From: Liolophura sinensis
Taxonomy: Eukaryota; Mollusca; Polyplacophora; Chitonida; Chitonidae
Direction: 5' to 3'
Length of the DNA stretch: 64,000 nt
Assembly (NCBI RefSeq): GCF_032854445.1
Contig: NC_088300.1
Span: 66,870,984 to 66,934,983, forward strand
Shown: positions 46,560 through 59,600 of the stretch, piece after piece
How the letters are laid out: each line of letters opens with the position of its first letter
Numbering within the stretch: the first letter of the stretch is position 1
Notes under the pieces: generated by a model
Database searches by the model: none
Told to the model about the DNA's origin: nothing
The model's input: only the letters and a program-made list of their open reading frames with translations
Made by a program: the position numbers and the translations under genes

Positions 46560-47620
46560 TACATAGTTGGAAGTCTCGTCCGTTTGTACTGTTTAGGTAT
46601 GAGCTATCTCTGAGGTCCGTTGAACATGTTCCCAGCTTAGCTTATTAAAGAAAAAATAGGTAATATGATGTCAAAATCACCACAGGATCAAAGGAAACTT
46701 TTTTTTAGGCTTTTTGTAGTCTACCGGTATGGTTTTGACATACTTGGGGCAGCACACCCGAAAAGACCGAGTTACAGGTTAGTAAGTGGAAGAGCACAGA
46801 TCTGTATTTCTGAAAGCTGAGCTTGGAAGAACGAAACAGATCTCAGATTCAGGTCTTATCTGACGTGCGGTTGGCGTGTTGCCTGGCGGCTGGAGATTCA
46901 CTCTGACGCATCATTACACTGTGTATGGTAGCCCAATGCGACCACTTGCATTTTATATCACAATTTAACAAAAAGGACGAAAAGACAAAAGTAACTTTTC
47001 TCACCTTCCCAACATTTAAAAAAAGGGTGAAAGAACGAGACTATAACTTGGAAAACGGCCAAAAACCCAAAATGTGAAGCAAAACGAAAGTCCGTAAAAC
47101 AATAAGCTGTTTTACAAGTGGTCTTTCTACTACCATGTATACGTATAGAAAACACGCACAGAATTCAAATGAAATTGCACAGCACTATAATATAGGTCAC
47201 CACAGAGACGGTGTATAGGGGCCTACGTCTGTAAATGTTTGTTTCGACAGTTAATCGACATCGATGATATTTCTGACTGTACTCATGTATAACTGATCAG
47301 CAGCACCGACTCTTGTCGTTTTGGCAGTTTCACAAGCGGAAATTGAATCATATTTGTAGCTGCGTGAGAGTAGAACAATCCTCTGCAGTCCTCTTCATGC
47401 GGATTGCAATGGGAGAAAAGTATTCCCCGAAATACTGTACAATACCATAAATATTTACAAAACGCAAGCCTCTAGTCTTTGGAGTAATAATAAATGCATA
47501 CACAGTCTGCTCTGATACAACTTAACAAAATAATTAAACGGTATGTGTTCTATTGGTTGCGTGCAACGAAGGTCATTGTTCAACCTGTTTGTAGTCAGAC
47601 ACATTTATAGACATATATGT
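46560..47620. other. intergenic, nothing recognised
   Basis: AT-rich sequence without a supported gene or a clear repeat. Confidence 0.5.
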
Positions 47621-47628
47621 ATCACGTA

Positions 47629-47752
47629 GGCCTCCGTGGTCGAGAGAGCTAGCACGCCAGCTCGGCGCAATGCCCCATGCACGAGCCTCTCACCAGTGAA
47701 ATTTTCTTGAGTACGGCGTAAAACACCAGTCAAATAAATAAATAAATAAATA
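47629..47752 (+). mobile_element. SINE-A, internally deleted
   Basis: Head ggcctccgtggtcgagagag joined directly to gaaattttcttgagtacggc and the AATA tail; the middle is missing. Confidence 0.8.
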
Positions 47753-48844
47753 TATCTATCTATCTATCATGCGAGATGGAAATTTCTTTGTATCTGTATC
47801 TTGATCCATTGACGAGACCAGAGAACGGTATGGGCCTACAACAATCCGGCCACACTCATAGTCCGTCCAGTACGTTTTACCCCATGATTTGACTTGGCAA
47901 AGTGAAATACAGTATAAACTTAAACTTTGTGCACTGTTCATACCTTGTCTTTACAGGTGTCAGTCCGGTTCTTTAAATCGGTAAGCATAACGTTATATTC
48001 ATGTCTGTGTACATACAGGTCATATGATTTATGTTTCTTGTTTCCAAATCTTTTTCTTCAGCTAAACACATTGAAAATAATATTTATTCACATATGGAAA
48101 TATGGTTTTTAATAAACAGCCGATTTTTGTAGGGCGTAGATTTTTTTGTGACTAACTTGATTTCCGAGACAAATACTAGTAACCCAACCTTCCACTCGTT
48201 CCAGATCGGTTCTTTAAATTCATAATCATAACTTTATACATGTGTTCTCATGATGTATACATACAGGTCATGTGCACTTATGAAATAATGGCTTTTCACA
48301 TACCGGAATCGGTGTTAGGAGAAAGCCAAAACAAATAAAATTCCACCGTCGCATGGACACCAGAAACAAAATTGGATGGATCCCTTCATACTCGTGGTGG
48401 ATGCATGACAGCCTTTTGTGATGCATACAAGAATAAATTTATGGTGCCGAATAGGAATGCGATGTTAGCTATATACACTTATGTAGACTAATCTCTACAT
48501 GTATACCTACCGGATTTTCTTGCATTATATAAACATATGTTAGTCATATAAAACAAGAACAAATAAAAACCAACATACATATATTAATGACTTCATTTAC
48601 TCACACAAAGGATCATTTTAGGAGTGTTTTTTTCTCTCCATGCACGTTTATCACGCAGTGCTTGTAATTGTGTTAACACTATATCCTATATACAGAAGAA
48701 TCACTATCGTATTCATGCAGCAAAATTATATGCATTTAACTTTGTCAATAGCACGCCTGTTTTTCACCTCTTTCTCTCTGAGCGACTTGAGTACCTCAAA
48801 ACGACACATGGGTTGAACGTTTTTTGTGTGTATGTACGCTTTGC

Positions 48845-48980
48845 GTTTTACGTCGTATTTTAACAATATTTCAGTCACGTGACGACGAGGAATCATTAGA
48901 TGTGTGTGTGTGTGTGGCATATACTGTGTCTTCCTGTATAGCAGGGCGAGTCCATGCCGCCAAAGTGCTGCCGTCACAGG
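48845..48980 (-). mobile_element. SINE-B 3' part, with a GT microsatellite
   Basis: Antisense: tacgtcgtattttaacaata, ttcagtcacgtgacgacgag, then (gt)n at 48901-48917 and gcgagtccatgccgccaaag. Confidence 0.75.
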
Positions 48981-49374
48981 ACATTTTGTGTTAGAAAACG
49001 GAAATTTAATTTTTTTCTTTTTCGTTCTTGTCTACATTGCGTGAAAGATTAAATTAAATAGGTAAAAATTTTTACGCAGCGTTCAGAGGGTTAATATAGG
49101 ACTACGTGTATAGGCTGTATAGACCCATGCGCGCAAAGCAATTAGACCTATATATGTATTAATGGGCTTTTAATTGTCACCACAGATATAACGACATCTT
49201 TTCAATTTTGTTGCTAGCATGTCCATGCATTGTATTTTATTTAAAATTCACAATGTCCCCAAATGTCGGTGTATGATCTTACAGCTATCACTTCATAAAT
49301 ACATACAGACGTAAAGAGGAGTTCAAATCCGCTGGACTGATGTCTGAATGAGATTTGTTGGGATGTACTGCATG

Positions 49375-49455
49375 GTTTTTCCCGGCTAGGTTCTGCGCGG
49401 TTTCCTCAACCCAAAAACCTAACGGCTGTTATATAAGAGAAATATTCTTGAATGC
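49375..49455 (+). mobile_element. SINE-A 3' fragment
   Basis: gttttt cccggctaggttctgcgcgg then tttcctcaaccc and gagaaatattcttgaatgc. Confidence 0.6.
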
Positions 49456-49508
49456 TGATGTCAGCGTTGTTTATAACGAAACCTGATCTAAATGTAACGT
49501 TACAAGTA

Positions 49509-49650
49509 TATTTATTTATTTATTTGATAGGTCTTTTACGCCGTACTCACTTGTACGACGGGCGGCCAGCATTATGGTGGGAGGAAACTGGCCAGAGCCG
49601 GGCGGAAACCCACGACAATCCGCTGGTTGCAGACAAACCTTCCCACGCCT
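49509..49650 (-). mobile_element. SINE-A, head truncated
   Basis: tttatttatttatttgatag, ttttacgccgtactcacttg and cggccagcattatggtggga. Confidence 0.85.
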
Positions 49651-49672
49651 TGCAAGTATAAGGGGGAGTCAA

Positions 49673-49800
49673 ACAATATTTATTTATTTGGTTGGCGTTT
49701 AACGTCATGATAAAGATTATTTCACTTTATGTGAATGACGGAGTTATTTCAGGTTTATTGGTTGAGGAAACCTGAGTGCCTGGAGTAAACCACCGACCTT
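49673..49800 (-). mobile_element. SINE-A-related variant (SINE-D), partial
   Basis: tttatttatttggttggcgt and gagtaaaccaccgacctttg. The accaccgacctttg block is shared with the full copy at 54520-54812 and differs from SINE-A. Confidence 0.6.
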
Positions 49801-50407
49801 TGCCATTATATTTGACAAACCCACTGATATAAAGCCGCAACCACGCGCCCTAGAATAAGCCGCCTACATCACCAACCATATGGGATCAGCAGATTATGGA
49901 TTAAGCTAAACCAGTTTTGCTTTACTTAACTCCTAGATCTCTTCGTAATCACTATAGTATAAACCAAACAACATTGTTTACCATCCATTCCAAGTTTTCT
50001 AAAAAGGCGGACACAGTACCACGTGCAAAATGTTACACACTTGCTCAGGGCATAATCAACTAATTAACGCATTATACAGTGTAGAGAAAAATAATGCTTT
50101 AATACACGCAGTGAAAATATACACTTATCCCGACGAAAAGTACAAATATTTATCTGTCCTCATATCGTGGTAAAAACGAAGAGGAATTGCTCAAAATAAA
50201 GAGAGAACAATTAGTGTAGCTCACATGAATATAAATACACTGTAGTGTTGACAAGTCAAATTGATATACATGGATGCACATCGTATTTAGTGCAGAAAAA
50301 ATAACACCAGTAAGACCCAATGCAGGCAAACGTATTTATCAAAAATTATTCGTGTAATACCCATGAAGTTATTTAGCACATCGTCAAGATTAAAATTCAG
50401 CATTACC

Positions 50408-50960
50408 CCCCAAAAATAAACCGGTCAACGATGCATGGTCCTATATACACCTGGCAATTACCCCATGCCCCGCCAACTCCAGTTGAGCCTTGGCGGGGGG
50501 GGGGGGGGGAATAAACCCGTCAACTCAGCTGTGTATGAGGGCATGTAAATCCGTCAATCAAATTGAGCATGAGGGCATATAACGCCGTCAACCCAGTTGA
50601 GCATGGGGGGCATATGAAACCCATCGACCCAAAAGAGGATGGGGGCATATAAGTCCGTCAACCCAGCACAACATGGGGATATAAACCCGTCAATCCAACT
50701 GAGCAAAGGGCATATAAACCAGTAAACCCAATTGATCATGGGGGCAGGTACACCCGTCCAACCTAAATGATCAAGGGGGTGTAAAACGGGCAACCCAGCG
50801 GAACTTAGGGGGGCATATAAACCAGTAAACCCAACTAAGCATGGGGGCATATACATCCGTCAACCCAATTGAGCAATTGAACACACCTCAAAATTCATCG
50901 CAGGGTACGTCCGTCAATCAAATCCTGAGAACATCTTAAGCCCGTTAACCCAGCCATGGT
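50408..50960. repeat. degenerate minisatellite, about 36-bp units, more than 10 copies
   Basis: The consensus is roughly gggcatataaacccgtcaac then ccaattgagcatgg. Units vary in length (33-40). A 16-base G run starts near 50494. G runs sit on the plus strand at each unit junction. The minus-strand open frame is only the repeat read through. Confidence 0.85.
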
Positions 50961-51009
50961 AAAAAATACTTCCGTCAATTTAACCATGCGATGGCAGCAA
51001 CAAGTACCA

Positions 51010-51080
51010 TTTTAAAGTCTTGGTATGACCTGGTCCGGGTTTGATCCCGGGTCTCCCGACTTCAAGACAGGACGCTGTAT
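51010..51080 (-). mobile_element. SINE-B head fragment
   Basis: Antisense tRNA-like head: ggtccgggtttgatcccggg then tctcccgacttcaagac, a good match to the heads at 240 and 45952. Confidence 0.75.
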
Positions 51081-51194
51081 AACACATTAGGGCCAACGAA
51101 GCGGTTTCATTAATCAAATGAGCTCTTGGTGACAACATGATTTATGCAACGTGACCTATATACGAATGATTTAATCGTCAGGCTTCTTTTTTTA

Positions 51195-51360
51195 ACCTAC
51201 TCCTGCTGGTGAGTGAGGGCTTGTACTTTACTAGTGTTAAGCATATACATGAACAGTGGGAATAAAATCCTGACTGAGGTCGGATTTCAGCGGTAAAACG
51301 TTTGACCATTTGCTAACTATTACGCTGCGGGCACTGCTCTGGTTTTACTATGCTGTAGTT
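51195..51360. repeat. dispersed repeat R3, copy 2
   Basis: tgaacagtgggaataaaatc, ctgactgaggtcggatttca and ggttttactatgctgtag; same layout as 44980-45150. Confidence 0.6.
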
Positions 51361-52289
51361 TTTATATTGACCCAGACATGACAAAATGATTGCTTATGAA
51401 TTTTATTGGAAAACTACCGAAAAAGCAGTTATATGTGCAGTAAATAGCAATTATCCCATACAGAAAATCTCTTGCATATTAATTCAGTGCACGAATACAA
51501 AGGAAAATATCAGGAAAAGCAATCAAAACGTTTCCGCTGATCTTACTGAATTCGACATTATCACGTGCCCTTGCGTAGTCAAAGTCTTTGACAACAAGCT
51601 ATCACTGAGGCAAAATCTGTTTAAATATTTATGAACATGAAATAGATAATGCATTTCTATTGTACAAAAACCAAGATTAACCTTTAATAAGCGTCATGCG
51701 GTTTCTATGATGTGTATGTAACTTTCCTGATAATGATTTGTCAAACGTAAGTCATGTAAATAATTAAGATATATACATGTACATATACATATATACATGT
51801 ATTTTGTAAATTCGAGTTATACAACTGATCGCCTTAAAGAAATAACAGACGTATAATCTATTTCAGAGACGCCTCATACCTCTTCAAAAATATTAATATA
51901 AAATGGTAATAATGTGCACTGCTTTTCAGACATCTGCATAAAAGCTCAATTTTTTCAGGGCTATTCAGTACGAAATATCGAGATATTCACAACTATTATA
52001 GTTGGTCGTCATAGTGCTGCCGTCAAGACTGAAGATAGCTTCCCGTGACATGCCCATGTCTTAATTCCTTTGTGAGGCTGAATATGTTTTTCTCTGCAAG
52101 GCAGAGAATAAATGTCGACGTTGGTCGATACACTTATCGATGCTGTTCAGTGAGTCAACATACTGTTTTGAAATTACTCCTCACTGTTCTTGTCAGATAT
52201 ATATTTTGTTTTAAAATTTTGGAGTTGTTACAGTAATATATATGTTTAATTGAAAACAGTATTGGTAACAATATACCGTACATATACCG

Positions 52290-52415
52290 CTGGTCGTGGG
52301 TCTCCGCCAGGCTCTGCCCGGTTTCCACCAACCATAATGATGGCCGCCGTCGTATAGGTGAAATATTCTTGAGTACGGCGTAAAACACCAATCAAATAAA
52401 TAAATAAATAAATAC
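52290..52415 (+). mobile_element. SINE-A 3' half
   Basis: gctctgcccggtttccacca, gtgaaatattcttgagtacg and gcgtaaaacaccaatcaaat, then AATA repeats. Confidence 0.88.
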
Positions 52416-52869
52416 ATATACCGTAGAACACCTGAGAAAACTGGCTGACACATATCACAGTGATTTGCAAACCGGAATCGTGGTACGTGAGAATAAAATT
52501 GAGCAGGCAACATTAACCATGTAAAAAATTTCCTGGTTAATTTTTCAGTGGACTAATATTTGAAAATTGTTTCAATTTATATAAAGGTAGTAAAGCTGAC
52601 ATGAGCTAGGCGTCTCCACCCTTAAATCGAATGCATGTAACTGTAAAATTATTGAGCATGCGCGCAAGCTTGGCACTATAACGAGCATTGACATAAAAAA
52701 AAAACAGCGCATGGATCGGGGTAAATCCTAGAGATCCAAGTAAGCCATTGAATTTCGCTGAATGCCTAAGCATCAAGTCAGCTTTGATCAACTTGATTCG
52801 TTTTATCACGCAAGAATCTAACTATAATTGATGGAATGTGTATGTCTGTCCTTCAATTTTCTGGTCAGC

Positions 52870-53210
52870 CGTTCATTCGAACGATCTGGTGTCTGCCGGA
52901 TCCCGAGTCGAGTCATACCATAGGCTTTAAAAATGGAACTTCTTGCTCCATCGCTTGGCGCTCAGAACGGAGGGGTTAGAGCAAGGAAAAATGACTGGTT
53001 GGCCCCGTGTCAGTATAATGTGACTGGGTGGGGTGTCATGTCTGGTGTCTTCGGCGTAATACTTCAGTGGCGGCCACACTTTGGCGGCATGGACGCGCCC
53101 TGCCACAAGAAGACACGGTATATGTACACACACCTAATGACTCCGCGTATCCACGTGACTGAAAAATTGTTAAGTATGATGCAGAGGTAAAACCCCTAGC
53201 ATACGGACAA
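52870..53210 (+). mobile_element. SINE-B, near full length
   Basis: cgagtcataccataggcttt, gttagagcaaggaaaaatga, tgtcagtataatgtgactgg, tactt cagtggcggccaca, and tail gactgaaaaattgttaagta. Confidence 0.85.
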
Positions 53211-53661
53211 ACGTACCTTCAGGGTGTATTGCTAAGGATCCAAGAAAATGTACTGAAAAATTTCCGACAAATTAGACAAATCGATTCGACACTCTAGATT
53301 TGTACACAAACCTTAACATCCATTAGATCTCCAAAAAGAGCTCACTGACAGTACTCAAACTCTACATGCATCAGATCAGTTTTTGACAAATATTTCTGAT
53401 TTAAAGCCGCGTTCACGTTTGTCGTATCAACCTGTCGAAATGGATAAGTGGACGCGTCGTGTGAAATATTCTATTTTCATTCAACTTGTCGAATTTGATG
53501 ATTCGATTCGACAAATCGCATTAACAAAAAATTTTGTCACCGTGCCCCGCGAAAGAATAGGCCTTTCGATTGTCTACCACACAGACTAATTGCCCAAAAT
53601 ATTCTTTGATATAAAAAGAGCCAGCATATATTGTACCCTTCATCAACCCTGAACCTTCTTA

Positions 53662-56600
53662 TCATTTCGTCACCATTGATGAAGATTTCTGGCATCGTTC
53701 AAAGGAAGACATCTCTTCGTCCCTGCTTTCATTGTTTACTTTTCTGTTAGAAAACAGCCGACGGATGAGGTTCTTTGAAAATGTTGACTCTTTCTCCTCA
53801 GACTTCGTCTTTTCACTCTCATAAGTGTCGTCAAGGCATTCCGATAAACGCACTTTGCTTGCCTCTATCATCTTCTGCAAGTTTTCGATTTCTTCCTGCA
53901 GGGAAAAAAATAGACTGAAATAGTCGTGGCATATATACGGTGGTCTATATAGAAGAGTTTAACATCACAGATCAGATGATCGACGCCTGAGTCTATATGT
54001 ACTAACGATCGTGACTTAACTTCTAGTACACGAAGATTTTCAAAAACATCAGTGGGATAGCAAAGCAGCAGAATGTAGCGAGCAAATAAACAGGGCCCAG
54101 TCGTTTGACAGTGTATTAGCTAATACTAGAATTATGTCATATCTTATATTTAAATTTTTAACCAAACTCGGCAACCAATGCAGTTCTCCAAAGTCAGAGT
54201 ATATCATTAGGAGTTTTAGTTCATATTTAATGTAATGTTAAACAATTTTTTAAGCTCAGTACAAAATTGAACACTTGGCTTAAAGTTAAACCTGGTATTA
54301 AATCTTAAACCAGTTTGAACAACTAGTCCCGGGAGTCATATTTGAACGGACAACATAACTACGTGACATATACATGTTGATACTACATAAAACCAACCAT
54401 CATTATATCCAGTCTAAATGTCATGCAATGAAGTTCACATCTGTTAAAATATTCCATACTCACCATATACAGTGAAAGAAAAAATAACAGGGTAAAGAAA
54501 TATGATTTTTTAAATTCATTTCATTGTTCTTTAACGCCATAATGCAGAATTTTTCTCTTATACGATGGCAGTCGGTTTCATGAGTGAAGGAAACCGGAGC
54601 GCCCGGGAAAACCACCGACCTTTGGCAAGTTACTGACAAGCTTTCCTACATGTGACGAACAGATATGCACACCATATTGATGCAAACGTTGGAATGTCAT
54701 ACGAGCGTCGTCGACCCGCTTATCTCACCCACGAAAGGGGAGAGCGGGGACGTCTAGAAATTCACTGTCCCAGGGGCGGATTCGAACTGCACCTAGCAAG
54801 GCCTAAGGCCTTGAAATCAGCAATATGGGAAAAATACCTGGATGGCTTGTCGGTTGCGAGTCTCAACAGGATAGATGCTCTCTGAGAAAATGTGCATTAT
54901 ATTTTTAATGACCAGTGTAAGGTAGGCCAGGCCGAATAACACCCAGACGAACAATCCGACTTTGTAAATGTGCGCCCACCAGGCGCCGTTCATACCCGGT
55001 GTATGAATACCTACAAGAAGATTAAGCACACTGTTATGAGACATGTGCATTTTGCATTTTTTTGGCTTTTATAGAGGTACTTTTTTTTAAATATGCGCAT
55101 GGGTCACTTTCAATATGTATGTATAATATTGTATAATTTATTATTAAGTGCACGAGATACCCTTTGAACCAAATGACTGTACTCGAGTCAGAGCTGCACT
55201 AGTCTCTAGGCTCCCTTCGTGTGTTCGATGTAATAAAGGGCGGTTATATTAAACCGCATTTTGCTGTCATAGGTTATATCCCATACACCAAATTTGGAGT
55301 GAGTGAATGCTTGGGGTTTAACGTTTGTACTTAACAATTTTTCAGTCATATAACGACGAAGGAATCCTTAAAGTGCATGTAATGTGCCTCCTTGTTGCAG
55401 GGCGGTTTTCCACCGCTCTTTTTCTAGAGCTGTTTCACTGAGACGCCTTACCGAAGGCAAGTAAGCTGTCCCGCCCAAGCCATCATATTGATATGGGTCA
55501 ACCAGTCGTTGCACTATCCCCTTCATGCTGAACGCCAAGTGAGGAAGTTACAACTTCGTCTTTGAAGGTGGAAGGTGGGCCTCGACCCAGGATTGACCTT
55601 GGATCTACCGCCCCCCCCCCATCCCAAGAGGACGCTTTACCAACCGTGCTATCGGGGCTGATAAACGCCAATATCTTATATGATACAGAGAGAGGTGAGG
55701 TATTGGGAAAGAAGCGACGTGGAAATGTTTTCTTTCTGTTCGCCCGTGGTCTTAATTCTTTCTTTGTTCACTCAACATACATGTCTGGTGTAATGACGAT
55801 ACCAAAACATGTGAACGATGACCTAACACAAATAACTAGCTACGGTGCACTTCATACATGCTCATACTATAAAAAATGCATTTATCAACGACCATATCGA
55901 ACGGCCAGCATTATGGTGGGAGGAAACCGGACAGAGACCTAGGAAATCCAAGACCATCCGTAGTTTGCTGGCAGACCTTCCCACATACGCTGTACACTGC
56001 AGTAATATGTATTTAATACTATATTAAATAGATCTATGTCATCCCAAAGCGAGATCCATGATCGATATATTCTTCGCTAATTGAGACGGCGAGTCTATAA
56101 GATTTTATTGCTTCCCCACATAAAGAACGCTTATCAAATGAAATGGACATTGCGATTTTTCTGTATTCCCCTTGAAGTCTCTCTTTTTCTACAACGCTGA
56201 TACATATATTATATATATATTGATACATATATATATATATATATATATGGGTATTGATTTTTATGTATGCAAGCGTTGTAGAAAAAGAGAGACTGCAAGG
56301 CTAGCAATACCTCGATGTAACATGGAAACGAGGTATAAGCAGTAGTCTCCTACACATCGTAGTAATAAAGCTAGTCAAGTACCTACACCCTTGTTAACTC
56401 CCCTATCAATCGGGTCCAGCGTCTGGACTATAATAAAGCTTGTTGCGTAAAACGGATGAAATGCCACAAATACCTTAGTGGGTAAACACCGAGATATTTT
56501 CCTGACTGGAGTGTAACACAAACATTTTTGGTTTGATGCTCCACACAGAATCAATAAATAAGTATATGAAATGTTTCCGGTGACAACGGAGCGCATCCGA

Positions 56601-59600
56601 GTGTGCCATTTACATGTTTTTCTAATTAACACATTTACCGCACATGTAGTTGGCGTCAGAGCAATGTTGTCTGGGCACAGAACTGTATATAACAGTCAGC
56701 ATGCGACGCCTGTAGCTGTTTAAAGTGAACATAAAGTCTGACACTATATATACATAGAAAAAATTATATCACAGAAAACTATTTAAAAAATTCTATACTG
56801 TTTTGAAATGCCGAGAAGATGAAGTTCAGCACTGGGGGGTATGATACTGACGGACAATTCATTCCGAATAGTCATGCTGTAGAACCCCTTAGGAACTTGG
56901 CCAATCACTAGCGCTGAAAGCGTTACGAGATAATTGACTGTCACGTCAAGAAACCTATTAGCTCTCGATTGTCACTGTGGCTTCTTATATTGGATAGACA
57001 GATATCGCTGCAATAAACTGAATTTTATGTTTAGTTCAAGTGTCAAACGGATGCACTTTGAACCCCACATATATCAGCAGGGAACTGAGAACAGCTGCCC
57101 ATATGATAATACGTACATATTGTGCAGGAGCCAGCAGTAACTTGCTAGGGTGAGCTGGCCAGATAACCGCCCGGGGACTCACTGCTTGAAGAAAAATATT
57201 GAGATTTTACTTTATAATCTCTCAGCAAAGTCAGATTTATTACGAAAATATCTTCTCAAAACCTGAAGCATAGGGGCTGTTATCAATGAGAAGGTCCTGT
57301 TATGTTCGCTAAATTCCCTGAAGCTGGTACAGCCAGCTAGACCAATTGCTCATTTTATGATATCATACACTGGGCGCTATCCTTGTCAATGTTGCATTCG
57401 CTGCGAATTTACATAACGTCTATGGGAGTCTTATTTTTGTGCCAGTAGATGTGAGTCCCATGCAGTGTTCAATATGCAAAACGTCATCCACTGGACAATA
57501 TACTTGGCGAATGTCATTGTGTATTCTGTTATTCTGTTGTGTATTACTATATGTTCCACATCCTGCAATCAGAGTACTTTTAAACGGTGACGTATAAGTG
57601 ACTTCCGATTGGCTTATTGGTTGAGGTATGTTGGCTAATACATGATGTTCGAGCAGTGCAGAATGGCGCCCCGATGCGGGTTAATTGGCTCTAAGCCAGC
57701 CAGAATTCACACGACTTCGCCCTGAAGCCATACATGTTGTTGCCGTTGTCGGCTGATGCGAGCCAGTATGGGATTTTGTAGAACTAATACTAACGTGCAC
57801 GCGTTAAAAAGTAAAGACGATAAGTGATTTGTTCGTTAATGCATGGTTGGACTTTACTTGAGTCAGATTTGAACTAACCACATAACTACGCAATCCTGTA
57901 ATGCCACTGATGAGTTTAACGCAATACATAAGTAGTGTAACGCCGAAAAAAGACTTCATTGTGACTCAATATTTCGGCATTTTATTTAGCAATCATCAGG
58001 AGATGATGATGGCTAAATGATATGCCGAAATAACTTCATTGTGACTCAGTATTTTGGCCAATGTTAAAATATTTAATATTATATCAGGAGATGATGATGG
58101 CTAAATAAAATACCGAAATATTGAGTCACAATGAAGTCTTTTTTCGGAGTTACACTACTTGTGTATGACGCAATTACGTGGTAAGTAAATGTTAACAGTA
58201 CATAAAATCAACCATCATTACATACCCAGTCTTAATGTCATGCAATACAGTTCATTTCCTGTTAAAATATTCCATATTTATATATATAAAGAAGAAATAT
58301 GATTTTATTTATTCATTTGATTGTTGTCTAACGCCATAATCAAGATTTTTTTCGCTTATACGGCTGTAAATGATTTGTTCATTAATGCATGGTTGGGTAT
58401 TATTGATTAATCTGACAAAAGTACGAATAAAAATAGCCAATACGATTAAGTTTAATGTGAAACTGCATATAATCAATGTTTTGGGTTCTTGGCCCTAACG
58501 TTTGTATATAGGTAGATATCTTGAACATTAAGTCAATTAATAAAATAGAAAGATAGAAAACAACAACAAATACCATATACCAAACTTTATATTTATTTGG
58601 TACTGTTTTCGAAATATGCCATCCTGATTGTGTGGGGTACCGGTAGTTTAACTCCGGAGACGTTATTCTGTACCTATACAACAACAGGATCGACTCTGCT
58701 GCCATTTTCTCTACCTGGCCAACTTTTTACTGTCTGTAAGAAATATTATCATCTTTAAAAGCTAGACAAGATCAAAAGAATTTTAACTCTTCAGCGAAAT
58801 ATGATGGCGTTGGGCTGAATAATATATAAGACTCATCGGACCAAATATGACGAACAGCCTTAGTGGGATTCTACTTCGCTTTCGAAAGGAACAAGTGTAT
58901 GGTTGCCATTCCAGACATTGGACAAATATTTTAAAGCTTCTCAATCATAGAGGACCGCAGGAACTTTTGAGATTTGTGGTGGTATGAAAACAATGATCCC
59001 AACAAAGAACTGATAGAATGTGTCCCTTAGCCTTTTGGACACTTATGGGATGAGACGAGAGCCAATCTGGAATGGTGGGGTTGGGATCCGAACAGGCTTC
59101 AAAGAGTTCGTGGAAAGATATTTCAACCTATAAATGATGGTTTAACTTCCTTTCCCTTTAAAAGGTTGCAAATCTTGTTAAGAGAATACATAAGCGCTCG
59201 GGAAGCTGGTAAACTTCAACCGTACAAAACAGCTTGGGACAACACCGAGGTCAAATCTGAATGCTTTATCGCCCAAATCTCTAGAAAGGATTTGGCCATG
59301 GCTTAAATGGAATCCGATGGATTACACATTCCTTCCCAAAGAAGGTATCCTCTCCCAACATGTATAAGAAAGGCCTTCCACCTTACATAAGGAGAAGTAT
59401 GCTTTCAACGTTAGCTTCAACAGCTTCATACCATCTGTAACTATTCAAGGCAAGGTATTCCGGAAAGCTGTAATTTCACTTATTACCTTTGCCCGGTTTC
59501 CTCCCATCATGATAATGCTGGCCACCGTCGTGTAAGTTGGTGCGGCCTAAAGTACCAACCAAGTAAATAAATAAATAAACAAATAATTAAATTACATATA

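Noticed and set aside
56034-56228. Minus-strand 64-codon frame with a coding-like feel (VVEKERLQGEYRK)
   Set aside because: The K2P exons flanking it join in phase without it, and its 5' end is the inverted repeat and AT microsatellite; no homology recognised.
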